64,000 nt of DNA from Cellulomonas fimi (GCF_028527925.1 NZ_JAPESW010000003.1:1-64000); one strand, 5' to 3'. Positions 50,089 through 59,009 are shown, counted from the first letter of the stretch. Made by a program: numbers and translations. Notes: generated by a model not told the origin, from the letters alone.

Positions 50089-51530
50089 CGGTCAAGATCG
50101 ACAAGGAGGTCCTCGCCGCGACCGTCGTCGCGCTCGAGGACCTCGCCGAGGACCTGCCGGAGCTCTTCTCCCGCGCCTCCGCGCTCGACGCGCGGGTCGA
50201 CCTCGCGGGACTCAACGGTGCCGAGCAGTGGGCGCGCGACGTCTCCCGGGACCTGCGTCAGCGGATCGGCGTGCTCGAGCACATGGCGCAGGCCAACCCG
50301 ACGTTCGGGGGCGTGAGCATGACCGCCGACCAGGCGGCCGCGATCGCGGGCCAGTCGATGTCCGTCGAGGACGCGCTGATCGCGGTGCGCGCCACGAACA
50401 CGGCCCCGAACGCCTGGAACGACACGGACCCCGCCAACCTCGCCGAGTGGTTCGAGCAGCTCCAGGCCGAGGCGCTCGAGAAGCTCGCCGGCATGTCCGA
50501 CAGCGAGCAGGCCACGGCCCTCGTCGACGCCTACCACGACATCCAGAACTTCGTCGTCGGCGGCGGTGCGGCGGTCGCGGCCGCCGGGACGCTGATCTTC
50601 CAGGGCGGTCCTGCCCTCGCGCGCTGGCTCGCCGACCGCAAGATCATCCAGCCGGGTCTCGCGTCGCTCGCCGAGTCCGACGCGGCCTGGGCGAACCGGC
50701 TGTCCGCGGCCCTCACGGCGGCGGACCGCCGGGGTCTCGCCGGCAAGGTGCCGTTCAAGTACCCGGGCTCGTTCGTCCCCAACACCGTCGGCAACTACCT
50801 GCTCAAGCTCGCGCCGACCGTCGAGGACTTCGACGCGTGGGTGACCCGCATGTCCTCCGCGACGCAGACGTACGCGGTGAACGGCGAGATGCAGCCGACG
50901 CTGCTGGCGAAGCTCCTGCAGAGCGAGAAGGGCGTCCAGGCGACGACCTGGGTCTCCCGGATGCTCGGCGAGACACGGACCGGGCAGCTCGCGACCCGGC
51001 TCGCCACGTGGGGCAACGCGATCGTCGGCAAGCCGTGGATCAACCCGACCACGGGGGTCGTCGTCGCGCGCGGCGCCGGCAACCTCCTCACGATGGCGAA
51101 CCAGTCGGGCGTCACGACGATGCTCAGGTCCGCGGGTGCGCTGCGGGTCCTCGGCGTCGCGGGCAGCGCGTTCGCGACGGTCGACGGCGTCGTCGGGCTC
51201 GTCAACAACTTCGACGAGAACAACCGGCTCTGGTCCGAGGGGGGCACGGAGGGCAAGGCGCACGTCATCGGCGAGTACGCCGAGACCGCGTTCAACGCGT
51301 CGATGACCGCGGCCCTCATCGCGCCCAACCCGGTCACGCTCGGCCTGGTCGCCGTCACCGGTGTCGTGTGGGCGGGGGCGGAGGTCGTCGAGCACTGGGA
51401 CGACATCACCGCCGCGGCCGACCAGGCCGTCGACTGGGCGGGCGACCGGGCCGAGGAGGCCGGCGAGTGGGTCGGCGACCGCCTGGACGACATCAAGGAG
51501 TCCGACCTCAACCCCATGAACTGGTTCTGA
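50085..51530 (+). CDS. Large ESX-like (LXG/WXG-type) putative secreted protein
   Basis: 481 aa from GTG 50085, coupled to the upstream gene. The N-terminal 170 residues are helical, with a WXG-like hairpin region around AEQWARDVSRDL and APNAWNDTDP. Hydrophobic helices follow (FVVGGGAAVAAAGTLIFQGG, VTLGLVAVTGVVWAGAEVVE). The end HWDDITAAADQAVDWAGDR and EEAGEWVGDRLDD with NPMNWF is typical of actinobacterial type VII-linked proteins. No nuclease, NAD-glycohydrolase or other toxin motif is visible. There is no signal peptide. It may be a substrate of the ATPase at 31944; this is inferred. Confidence 0.6.
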   Translation: MTVKIDKEVLAATVVALEDLAEDLPELFSRASALDARVDLAGLNGAEQWARDVSRDLRQRIGVLEHMAQANPTFGGVSMTADQAAAIAGQSMSVEDALIAVRATNTAPNAWNDTDPANLAEWFEQLQAEALEKLAGMSDSEQATALVDAYHDIQNFVVGGGAAVAAAGTLIFQGGPALARWLADRKIIQPGLASLAESDAAWANRLSAALTAADRRGLAGKVPFKYPGSFVPNTVGNYLLKLAPTVEDFDAWVTRMSSATQTYAVNGEMQPTLLAKLLQSEKGVQATTWVSRMLGETRTGQLATRLATWGNAIVGKPWINPTTGVVVARGAGNLLTMANQSGVTTMLRSAGALRVLGVAGSAFATVDGVVGLVNNFDENNRLWSEGGTEGKAHVIGEYAETAFNASMTAALIAPNPVTLGLVAVTGVVWAGAEVVEHWDDITAAADQAVDWAGDRAEEAGEWVGDRLDDIKESDLNPMNWF

Positions 51531-51539
51531 GAGGGCGCG

Positions 51540-51824
51540 ATGACATCGACCGAGCTCTTCGCCAAGGCGCAGGCCCTCGACGCCCTCGCGGCCGACGTCG
51601 AGATCGCGATCGACCCCGCGAAGTCCATCGCCGACTCCCCCGACTGGGAGTGCGCGAACGCGACCGACGTCCGTGGCGCCCTCAACGGCTGGCGGTCGGC
51701 CGCGCAGTCGGCCGCCCGCAACCTGCGCGACGAGGCGTCCCGTGTGCGCGGCGAGGCCCGCCGGGCCGAGGAGCGTGAGGAGCAGGAGGAGCGCGACGCG
51801 CGCCGCGAGAGGCAGCCCCAGTGA
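51540..51824 (+). CDS. Small helical ESX-like protein
   Basis: 94 aa, starting 9 bases after the previous stop; GAGGG stands 5 bases before the ATG. Helix 1 (TELFAKAQALDALAADVEIAI), a turn with DSPDWECANATDV, helix 2 (RGALNGWRSAAQSAARNLRDEASRVRGEARRAEERE) and a highly charged tail. Size and two-helix form match WXG100-like proteins, though the motif is W-E-C rather than W-x-G. Its TGA overlaps the next start (GTGA). Confidence 0.6.
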   Translation: MTSTELFAKAQALDALAADVEIAIDPAKSIADSPDWECANATDVRGALNGWRSAAQSAARNLRDEASRVRGEARRAEEREEQEERDARRERQPQ

Positions 51825-52459
51825 CCGTCGACGTCTGGGCGCCGCTGGGCGTCGCGGGCGTCGTGCCGGTCGTCGACGAGCTGAGCATCCCGGACTTCCA
51901 CCACATGCCGAAGTCCGTCCCGTTCGCCGCGCGTACGCAGGTCGACGTCGCCGGCCACCGGGTCACGGTCGTCTGGCGGCACCGCGTGCTCGTCGCGTCG
52001 CTCGCCGACGACGCGGCCCCGGGTGGCGCACGGGAGATCGCCAGCGGCTTCCGACAGCCCGCCACCGGCGGTCCGGACAGCATCCTGTGGAACTTCGTCC
52101 TCATGCCCGTCGACGTGCTCGGCGAGACCGTCGCGCTCGACCGCGAGCGCAGCGGGCGCGACCGGTGGCAGCTCCGGGTGTCGGGTCCGGCCGGACGCTC
52201 CTGGCAGTGGCGGCCGGCGGGCCGGATCTTCGCCGACCGGATGGAGCTGACGCGATCGGACGAGTCCGCACCCGTCGTCACGCACCTGCTGCGCCCCGTC
52301 CCGGGCCGTCCGGGTCCGGCGTCCGGGCCGCCCGAGGTGCGCTGGGAGGCGTCCGCGAGCCTCGCCGAGGTGCTGCTGCCGCTGCTGTGGGTGCTCGACC
52401 GGGCGCACACGTGCCTGCTCCCGAAGACGCAGCGCGTCCTGCGCGGGGAGTTCCTGTGA
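51821..52459 (+). CDS. Hypothetical protein, last gene of ESX-like operon
   Basis: 212 aa from GTG 51821, coupled to the preceding gene. Beta-rich start VDVWAPLGVAGVVPVVDELSIPDF, strands VDVAGHRVTVVWRHRVLVASL and WQLRVSGPAGRSWQWRP, helix LAEVLLPLLWVLDRAHT near the end. No TM or signal peptide. I do not recognise the family; the operon context suggests a cytoplasmic partner of the secreted-type proteins. Confidence 0.6.
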   Translation: MTVDVWAPLGVAGVVPVVDELSIPDFHHMPKSVPFAARTQVDVAGHRVTVVWRHRVLVASLADDAAPGGAREIASGFRQPATGGPDSILWNFVLMPVDVLGETVALDRERSGRDRWQLRVSGPAGRSWQWRPAGRIFADRMELTRSDESAPVVTHLLRPVPGRPGPASGPPEVRWEASASLAEVLLPLLWVLDRAHTCLLPKTQRVLRGEFL

Positions 52460-52487
52460 CCGCCGCGGGCGGCGACCGGCCGGACCC

Positions 52488-52493
52488 TAGGAT
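52488..52493 (+). promoter_or_regulatory. -10 box TAGGAT, leaderless start
   Basis: TAGGAT, 6 bases, then GTG 52500. No ribosome binding site. Confidence 0.45.
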
Positions 52494-52499
52494 GGCCCG

Positions 52500-52937
52500 G
52501 TGATCCGGTACGAGGAGCGCGCGTCGCGACGCCGTTCGACCCTGACCCTGGTCGTCGTGTGCGCCGTCCTGTGGGTCGGCCTGGCGCTGACCGATGGCGG
52601 CTGGGTCCTCGCGACCATCCTCGTGAGCATCGTCGCCGTGCTGGGCGGGGTCCTCGTCTGGAGCGTGGGCCGCTACACGAACATCCGCGTCACCGACACC
52701 GAGCTCCGCGTGGGCCGCCTCAAGGTCCGGCTCGCCGACCTGTACCCGGGCGTCTCGCAGCCCGGCGAGATCGTCGAGGGCAAGCTCGCCGGCGGGCAGT
52801 GGGGCGCGACCGCGTCGACCGCGCACCCACGCATCGTCGCCCTGACCCGGCGCAACGGCGAACGCGTCATCGTCTCGACGAAGGACCCCGACGCCTTCCG
52901 CGCCGCGCTCGACGCCGTGCTGGCCGAGCACGCGTAG
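52500..52937 (+). CDS. DUF3093-like small membrane protein
   Basis: 145 aa from GTG 52500. Two TM segments (TLVVVCAVLWVGLAL; GWVLATILVSIVAVLGGVLVWSV) are followed by a cytoplasmic PH-like beta region (IRVTDTELRVGRLKVRLADL, RIVALTRRNGERVIVSTKDPDAFRAALDAVL). This order and the closing S-T-x-D/R-P-x-x-x-x-x-A-L pattern match DUF3093. Function unknown. Confidence 0.55.
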   Translation: MIRYEERASRRRSTLTLVVVCAVLWVGLALTDGGWVLATILVSIVAVLGGVLVWSVGRYTNIRVTDTELRVGRLKVRLADLYPGVSQPGEIVEGKLAGGQWGATASTAHPRIVALTRRNGERVIVSTKDPDAFRAALDAVLAEHA

Positions 52938-53350
52938 CACCGGGCACCGCCGGCGGCGGAGCTCACGGCTCCCGGATCGGCCGCAGGACCCTCCTGCCCC
53001 GACGGTCAACGCCCGCCTGGTCAACGGCCGCGACGCCGCTCCCGGGACCTAGGTCCGGCATCCGTGCCGCCGCGAGCAGCGATGCTGCCGGGAGTGCCCC
53101 ACGACGGCGCACGCCGTCCTCCGGCGGCCAGGCGACGTGGGGTCCGACGGAGGTCGGGCGACGTGGCTGTGGCGACCGCGACCCGTGAGCCTCCGGTGGG
53201 CGGCCCCTCCCCCTCGGGGCCGCCCACCCCCGTCGGACGTCCCGCTCACGCGCACCCGCGACCGCGCCCGCGCCCGCCTGCGCTCCGCCGCGTTGGCCGC
53301 GCGCGGCGCGTCGGCTCCCCCACCGCCGGGACGGTGGATGATGCTGGGTC
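52938..53350. other. 413-base stretch without a gene
   Basis: No frame here shows protein-like composition. It holds a 12-bp palindrome GGACCTAGGTCC (53045-53056) and a strong hairpin (53195-53228). The remainder is GC-rich sequence in which I see nothing else. Confidence 0.6.
53195..53228. terminator. 13-bp perfect hairpin
   Basis: GGTGGGCGGCCCC (53195-53207) and GGGGCCGCCCACC (53216-53228) with an 8-base pyrimidine loop. It probably insulates the YibE/F operon from upstream transcription. Confidence 0.65.
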
Positions 53351-54697
53351 GTGCCCCACAGCCACCTCCCGCCCATGACCGCGCCCGACGAGGCCGCGGC
53401 GGTGGACGCCGACGCCGTGCGCGTGACGGCCGCGCGCGCCCGCGTCTGGCTCGCGGCGGTGCTGGGGCCGGTGCTGCTGCTGACGCTGGTCGGTGCGTGG
53501 TGGCTGTGGCCGTCGGCGGACGCACGCCCTCCCGTGCTCGACACGACCGGACCGGGCGTCACGTACACCACGGGCGAGGTCACGGAGGTCCGGCCCGACG
53601 CGACGGGGATGGACCAGGCGGCCGTACGCCTGGCCGACGGTGAGGTCGTGGACCTGCACGTGCCGCCCGAGTACGTGCCCGAGGTCGTGGTGGGTGACCG
53701 GGTCCGGGTCGCGGCGATGTCCACGGCCGACGTCGGGGACCTCACGGACGTGACCGCCGAGCCGACGCTCACGACGACGTACGTGTTCGTCGACTTCGAG
53801 CGCGGGCCGCCGATGCTGCTGCTGGCCGCGGTGTTCGCGGGGCTCGTGGTGCTGGTGGCGCGCTGGCGCGGGCTCGCGGCGCTCGGCGGGATGGTCGTCG
53901 GTCTTCTCGTCGTCGGCGTGTTCACGCTGCCCGCGCTGCTCCAGGGGCAGCCGGCCGTGCCGGTCGCGCTCGTGACGAGCGTCGTCATCATGTACGCCGT
54001 GCTCTACCTGGCCCACGGCGTCTCGGTGCGGACGTCGACCGCGCTCGCGGGCACGCTGGTCGGGCTGGCGGCGACCGCCGCGATCGCGTCGTGGGCGAGC
54101 GGGTCCGCGCACCTCACCGGCCTGTCGGGCGAGTACGCGCTCGACCTCATGTCGGCGGCCCCCGAGGTGCGGCTGCGGTCGGTCCTGCTGTGCGGCATGG
54201 TCCTGGCCGGGCTGGGCGTGCTCAACGACGTGACGATCACGCAGGCGTCGGCGGTGTGGGAGCTGCACGCCGCACGACCGGGCAGCACGTGGCGCGAGCT
54301 CGTGGGGCGCGGGATGCGGATCGGACGCGACCACATCGCGTCGACGGTGTACACGATCGTGTTCGCCTACGTCGGCGCGGCGCTGCCGCTCGTGCTGCTC
54401 GTCAGCCTCACCGACCGGGGGCTGCTGGGCGTGCTGAGCAGCGGGGACATCGCCGAGGAGGTCGTGCGCACGCTCGTCGGGTCGATCGGGCTGGTGCTCG
54501 CGATCCCGGTGACGACGGTCCTCGCGGCGCTGCTCGTGCGAGGCAGCGCGACCGGTACGAGCGCACGGCCCGACGACGAGCCGGGCGACGACGCCGCGGA
54601 CGGGTCCGCCCCCGGTCCCGACGGCCCCGACCGCGCGCACCACCCGCGCTCCGACGGGGACGCGGCGGACGACGGCCACGCGGCGGTGGCGTCATGA
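53351..54697 (+). CDS. YibE/F family membrane protein 1
   Basis: 448 aa from GTG 53351. One N-terminal TM (LAAVLGPVLLLTLVGAWW), an extracytoplasmic beta domain (about 55-150), then seven to eight TM segments with the YibE/F signature: LLQGQPAVPVALVTSVVIMYAVLYLAHG (split by description), GVLNDVTITQASAVWEL, and RGMRIGRDHIASTVYTIVFAYVGAALP. The C-terminal tail is His/Asp-rich. Transport substrate unknown. It ends in ATGA overlap with the paralogue at 54694. Confidence 0.85.
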   Translation: MPHSHLPPMTAPDEAAAVDADAVRVTAARARVWLAAVLGPVLLLTLVGAWWLWPSADARPPVLDTTGPGVTYTTGEVTEVRPDATGMDQAAVRLADGEVVDLHVPPEYVPEVVVGDRVRVAAMSTADVGDLTDVTAEPTLTTTYVFVDFERGPPMLLLAAVFAGLVVLVARWRGLAALGGMVVGLLVVGVFTLPALLQGQPAVPVALVTSVVIMYAVLYLAHGVSVRTSTALAGTLVGLAATAAIASWASGSAHLTGLSGEYALDLMSAAPEVRLRSVLLCGMVLAGLGVLNDVTITQASAVWELHAARPGSTWRELVGRGMRIGRDHIASTVYTIVFAYVGAALPLVLLVSLTDRGLLGVLSSGDIAEEVVRTLVGSIGLVLAIPVTTVLAALLVRGSATGTSARPDDEPGDDAADGSAPGPDGPDRAHHPRSDGDAADDGHAAVAS

Positions 54698-55935
54698 CCC
54701 TCGACGCGCCTCCCACGGCGCGGACCCGCCGCACGGGGTCGCCGCGCACCGCCGTCGCCCTGGTCGTCCTCGTCGTGCTCGCGACGCTCGCGGCGCTCGT
54801 CGGGACGCTCGCGACGTGGCCCACCGAGGCGAGCCGCCCGGAGACGGGCTTCGTCGACGTCGACGTCGAGCGCGTCTCCGCGACCGTCACCGGCTCGCGC
54901 TGGGACACGTGCGACGGCACGGTCGAGGACATGGCTCCCGACGGGTCGGTGCCGTCGACCGTGCGCTGCCTGCACGTCACCGCGGAGGTCGACAGCGGCA
55001 GCGCGGCGGGCACGAGCGTCGAGGTCATCGCCACGTCGGGGCTCACGCGCGCCGACGTCCCGCCCGGCACCGCCGTCGTCCTCGAGCACTACCCCTCCGA
55101 CGAGAACGGCGACGAGGTCTGGGCGTGGGGCGACTTCCGCCGCGGCGTGCCGCTCGCGACCTTCGCGCTCGCGTTCGCCCTCGTCACGGTCCTCGTCGCC
55201 GGGATGCGCGGGTTCCGAGCACTCGTCGGGCTCGCGATCGCGTTCGTCGTGCTCGCCGTGCACCTCGTGCCCGCGCTGGTCCAGGGTCAGCCCGCGCTCG
55301 TCGCGACGCTGTCGGCCGCGACGCTCGTCGTGGTCGCCGTGCTGTACCTCGCGCACGGGTTCTCCCTGCGGACCACGACCGCGCTGCTCGGCACCCTCGG
55401 CGGGCTGCTCATGGTCACGGTCCTCGGGGTCGTCGGCGCCCGCATGGCGCACCTGCACCCCGGTTCGACCGAGGACACCTACCAGCTCGCGCGGCTCCTC
55501 GGCGACGACGGCGTGCGCATCCTGCAGGGCGTGTTCCTCAGCGGCGTCGTGCTCGCGGGGATCGGCGTGCTCAACGACGTCACGATCACGCAGGCGTCCG
55601 CCGTGTTCGAGCTGCGCGCGTCCGACCCGACGGCGTCGTGGCGCGGGCTGTTCGCGCGCGGCATGCGGATCGGCCGCGACCACATCGCGTCGACCGTCTA
55701 CACGATCGCGTTCGCGTACGCGGGTGCCTCGCTGCCCGTCCTGCTGCTCCTGGAGCTCTACGACCAGCCGCTCGGCATGACGCTCACGTCGGGTGCGTTC
55801 GCCGAGCAGATCGTCAGCACGCTCGCGGGGTCGATCGGCCTGGTCCTCGCGATCCCCCTCACGACGGCCGTCGCCGCGGTCGTGGCCGCCCGGCTGGCCC
55901 CGTCGCACGTGTCCGGCGGCGGCCACCGGCACTGA
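54694..55935 (+). CDS. YibE/F family membrane protein 2
   Basis: 413 aa from ATG 54694, translationally coupled to the first copy. Same plan: TM 1 (VALVVLVVLATLAALVGTL), external domain with two Cys (WDTCDGTVEDM, TVRCLHVTAEV), then the TM bundle with GVLNDVTITQASAVFELRA and RGMRIGRDHIASTVYTIAFAYAGASLP. It ends HVSGGGHRH. The near identity of the core motifs shows a tandem duplication; the external domains have diverged and only this copy has the Cys pair. Confidence 0.85.
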   Translation: MTLDAPPTARTRRTGSPRTAVALVVLVVLATLAALVGTLATWPTEASRPETGFVDVDVERVSATVTGSRWDTCDGTVEDMAPDGSVPSTVRCLHVTAEVDSGSAAGTSVEVIATSGLTRADVPPGTAVVLEHYPSDENGDEVWAWGDFRRGVPLATFALAFALVTVLVAGMRGFRALVGLAIAFVVLAVHLVPALVQGQPALVATLSAATLVVVAVLYLAHGFSLRTTTALLGTLGGLLMVTVLGVVGARMAHLHPGSTEDTYQLARLLGDDGVRILQGVFLSGVVLAGIGVLNDVTITQASAVFELRASDPTASWRGLFARGMRIGRDHIASTVYTIAFAYAGASLPVLLLLELYDQPLGMTLTSGAFAEQIVSTLAGSIGLVLAIPLTTAVAAVVAARLAPSHVSGGGHRH

Positions 55936-56094
55936 CCCGACGCCCGACGGTCCGCGCCCGTCCGCCACACCTCCTGGTGCCCGGGCGACGACGACGGACG
56001 TCCGGCCGCGGTGCCCGCGCGCGGACGGTCGAACGGGCTCACCCGAACGAGTCTGACGAGGGGATGCCGCCCGCGAGCCGTGGCCCGCTTCCGG

Positions 56095-56100
56095 TACGGT
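56095..56100 (+). promoter_or_regulatory. -10 box TACGGT for second ESX-like locus
   Basis: TACGGT within CGGTACGGT, 31 bases before GTG 56132. It shares the nine bases with the lipoprotein promoter at 49097. Confidence 0.4.
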
Positions 56101-56131
56101 CCGACCCGGACCATTCGGACAGGGGGTGCTC

Positions 56132-56494
56132 GTGAGCGTGACCGGGACGACCGGCGACCTCCGGACGAACGTGTACCGGCGCGCGCTCGGCGAGGTGTGC
56201 GTGCAGGCGGAGGACCTGCTGCACGACGCGGGCGCAGGACGTGGCAACCCCGTCGGCGGCGTCGCCGCGGTGATCGCGGACGCGTGGACGGCGTCGGGCA
56301 GCACGGCGCGCGCGGCGTTCCTGGCCGACCTGGCCGAGGCGGGTCTGGCGTGGCGGGCTGCCGTCGCCGGGCTCCGCGACGACGCGGACGCGAGGCGCGA
56401 CGACGAGCCCGTGCAGATCGACGTGCAGGCGCAGCCACACCTGCGGTGGAAGACCGAGCCGGCGTCCCTGTCCGCACGCTCCCGGGCGGTGTGA
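56132..56494 (+). CDS. Small ESX-like helical protein
   Basis: 120 aa from GTG 56132 (AGGGGG five bases upstream, which excludes 56126). Helix 1 VYRRALGEVCVQAEDLLHDAG, turn DAWTASGSTARAAF with W-T-x-x-G near the centre, helix 2 LADLAEAGLAWRAAVAGLRDDADARR, and a loose tail. The form is WXG100-like but not canonical. Its stop overlaps the next ATG by one base. Confidence 0.55.
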   Translation: MSVTGTTGDLRTNVYRRALGEVCVQAEDLLHDAGAGRGNPVGGVAAVIADAWTASGSTARAAFLADLAEAGLAWRAAVAGLRDDADARRDDEPVQIDVQAQPHLRWKTEPASLSARSRAV

Positions 56495-58482
56495 TGGGCC
56501 TCGTCTCGATGGACCTCGGCGTGCTGCGCGAGGCGCTGGACGAGCTGGACACGTTCACCCGGCAGGCCCGAGGCGGCTGGCCGCGAGTCGAGCAGGCGGC
56601 GCGGCGGGCGCAGCTGTCCCCCTCGCGGTCGACGCTCGAGCTCGAGCGGAACCTCGACACGATCGTGCGGCTGCGCGGCGACCTGCGCGCCCGCGTCGAC
56701 CTCATGGAGCTCGCCGACCAGGCCGAGGCGGGCCGGTCGTTGCACGGGTCGACGAGCGGCGTGGTGACGACGTCGATGCCCGGCGGGGACTCGATCGAGG
56801 AGGTCCGACGGCTGCTCGGCGCGCAGCTCGCGACACGCCTGACCGGGTTGGATCCCTACTCCCAGCACGTCGACCGCAGCGACGTCGAGCAGCTCGACCG
56901 GCTGGCGGCGCTGCTGCGCACGTACAGCCAGGACGCGCTCGTCATGCAGGGCGTGCTCGACACGCTCGGGCCGCGCGGGACCCTGGAGGTCCCGATCGTG
57001 CTCAAGGACCTGCTGGCCGCCTACGAGCGCGACGCGGCGTCCGCCGTCGACGACGGCGTCTGGCGGGGCAGCACCTCGACGGTCGAGCACCTGCGGGTCC
57101 TGCAGGACGACGTCGTCGGCGCCCTCGGACGTGGGCTCGGGGTGTACTCGACGAGCGACGCGTTCCCCCGCGAGTACGCCGACGGCCTGCTCGAGGCCGC
57201 CGCCGGGCAGACCGGCGAAGGCTGGGCGCTGTCGCAGGTCCTGAGCCACGGCCGCTACGGCGGGACGTTCCTCGTCGACCTGGCCGGCGGGCTCGTCGCC
57301 CTCGAGCGCACCAGGACCGAGAACCACTGGATCGAGCAGCCCGGCGTCCTCGACTGGCGTCTGGGCGCCGGGCACGAGCCGCGCTACGACCCGCTCGCCA
57401 CCGTGCTCGAGCAGCTCGCACGCGACCCGCAGGCCACCCTGGCGTTCTTCGCCCCCGACGGCGGCGGACCCGGGACGACGGCCCGTGTCGAGCACGTCGT
57501 GCGCCGGTCCTGGTACACCGACGACGGCGACGCCGCAGGCCGCGCGCTCGACGTCGCCGCCACCGCCCTGCACACCCACGGCGACCCGCGCGCCGCGGAC
57601 GCCGCCGCGGTCGCGTCCGCGACCGTGCACGCCCTGGCCGAGGCGGGCAGCTTCGGCGACGCCGGCAAGGACAGCCTCGGACACCTGCTCGCCGCCTACG
57701 TCGTCGACATCAACCAGATCGCGAACGGCGCCACGGACCTCTCCGCGAGCCCGCCGAACAGTGCCGTGTGGGAGACGGACCTGCCGCCGTCGGCCGTGTT
57801 CAGCGCCACCGAGCTGCGGAAGGTCCTCCGCGAGGTGATGACCGACCCTGCCGCGGCGAGCACCCTCGGCGAGGCCACCGCCGCACTCAACGCCGCACGG
57901 ATGGCCGCGGGCCTGGACGCGTGGGCGACGGGCTCCGACTTCGGCGCGGCCCAGGCTGCCGCGAACCAGTCCGCCGCCCTGCAAGGATTCGTCGTGCACT
58001 CCATGACCCTGGGCCTGACCGCCGAGGCCGCCGAGGCCGACGCCAACGTCCAGGCCTTCCTGGGCGCGGCGACCGACATCATCGACCTCATCCCGACCGG
58101 CGGGGCCGTCACGTCCTTCTTCGTCGACCAGGCCAAGTCCGCCGGCACGGACGCGGTCACCTCGGCCTGGACGCAGCACGCAGCGCGCGTCACGGAGGCA
58201 CGGCAGACGGTCGAGCAGACCGCTCTGATCGACGTGCAGATGGCGATGGTCACGGCGATGGCCGAACGCGGCCTGCTGCCCGAGTCGGCGATGCGCGACA
58301 ACGACGACCGGCTCTACCCCTGGTTCACCGGTGGCGCGTTCGACGCCGACGAGGCCTCACGGCCCGAGGTCCGGTCGGCCTTCGTGGCGTGGATGACGTC
58401 CGGCGACCCCGGGGAGCGTGCCGCAGCGCTCCTGCCCGACGTCGCCGCCGAGTTCGCATTCGGAGCAGACAGGGCGACATGA
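56494..58482 (+). CDS. Large helical type VII-linked protein, function unknown
   Basis: 662 aa from ATG 56494. The N-terminus MDLGVLREALDELDTFTRQA is followed by ERNLDTIVRLRGDLRARVDLMELADQ (coiled-coil-like), as in large WXG/LXG proteins. The middle has HGRYGGTFLVDLAGGLVALER, LAFFAPDGGG and LGHLLAAYVVDINQIANG, a pattern I associate with an actinobacterial family possibly named DUF6571 (recalled, not checked). A hydrophobic stretch lies near ATDIIDLIPTGGAVTSFFVDQ. No signal peptide or toxin motif is seen. It is coupled to the small ESX-like gene before it and the lipoprotein after it. Confidence 0.6.
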   Translation: MGLVSMDLGVLREALDELDTFTRQARGGWPRVEQAARRAQLSPSRSTLELERNLDTIVRLRGDLRARVDLMELADQAEAGRSLHGSTSGVVTTSMPGGDSIEEVRRLLGAQLATRLTGLDPYSQHVDRSDVEQLDRLAALLRTYSQDALVMQGVLDTLGPRGTLEVPIVLKDLLAAYERDAASAVDDGVWRGSTSTVEHLRVLQDDVVGALGRGLGVYSTSDAFPREYADGLLEAAAGQTGEGWALSQVLSHGRYGGTFLVDLAGGLVALERTRTENHWIEQPGVLDWRLGAGHEPRYDPLATVLEQLARDPQATLAFFAPDGGGPGTTARVEHVVRRSWYTDDGDAAGRALDVAATALHTHGDPRAADAAAVASATVHALAEAGSFGDAGKDSLGHLLAAYVVDINQIANGATDLSASPPNSAVWETDLPPSAVFSATELRKVLREVMTDPAAASTLGEATAALNAARMAAGLDAWATGSDFGAAQAAANQSAALQGFVVHSMTLGLTAEAAEADANVQAFLGAATDIIDLIPTGGAVTSFFVDQAKSAGTDAVTSAWTQHAARVTEARQTVEQTALIDVQMAMVTAMAERGLLPESAMRDNDDRLYPWFTGGAFDADEASRPEVRSAFVAWMTSGDPGERAAALLPDVAAEFAFGADRAT

Positions 58483-59009
58483 GACGCACACCGGCGACAC
58501 TGACGGGCCTCGCGCTCGCCCTCCTGCTGGGCGCCTGCTCGACGCCCGACGACTCCCCCGTGCCGACGACGGCCGCGGCGCCGTGGGCGTGCCCCGGCGT
58601 CCCGCAGGAGGGTGTCGACCTCATCCTCGGCGGGGCTGCCGAGGACACGGAGACGAGGAACTCCTGGGAGCCGGGTCTCGGCCACGCCACCTTCGGCTGC
58701 CTCGCCGACCGGGGCGACGACGCGCGCCTGACGGTGACCTACGGCGGCCCCGGCAGCGGACCGACCGCGGACAGCATGAAGACGATGCGCGGCGCCGTCC
58801 CGATCACGGCGGACGCGACCGGCGAGGGCTGGGCCGACCAGAGCGACGAGCTGAACGTCGCCGTCTGGGAGTGCGGCGACAACGTCCTGATGGTCAGGTT
58901 CGAGGGCACCGTCGAGGGGCGCGACAGCCTGACCGACGCCACCCACCTGCTCGTCTCGATGCTGCCGTGGGCGTGCGACGGCGCAGAGGTCCCCGGTCTC
59001 CCCGGGTAG
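58479..59009 (+). CDS. Lipoprotein of unknown function
   Basis: 176 aa from ATG 58479, overlapping the previous stop (ATGA). Lipobox LLLGAC (Cys about 20). The exported domain begins WACPGVPQEGVDLILGG and has strands ATFGCLADRGDDARLTVTYGG and NVAVWECGDNVLMVRFEGT, ending LLVSMLPWACDGAEVPG, with four Cys for probable disulfides. Pairing a large type VII-linked protein with a lipoprotein mirrors the 48.4-52.5 kb locus. Confidence 0.75.
   Translation: MRRTPATLTGLALALLLGACSTPDDSPVPTTAAAPWACPGVPQEGVDLILGGAAEDTETRNSWEPGLGHATFGCLADRGDDARLTVTYGGPGSGPTADSMKTMRGAVPITADATGEGWADQSDELNVAVWECGDNVLMVRFEGTVEGRDSLTDATHLLVSMLPWACDGAEVPGLPG

Noticed and set aside
50085..51530. Polymorphic toxin with C-terminal nuclease domain
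   Set aside because: The C-terminus is helical, with WAGDR/WVGDR patterns and no catalytic motif, and the downstream small protein looks ESX-like rather than like an immunity protein.
54367..58179. 1270-aa open frame on the minus strand
   Set aside because: Antisense to the YibE/F and type VII-linked genes, with shadow-type composition (VRGR/DEVR runs) and no domain.
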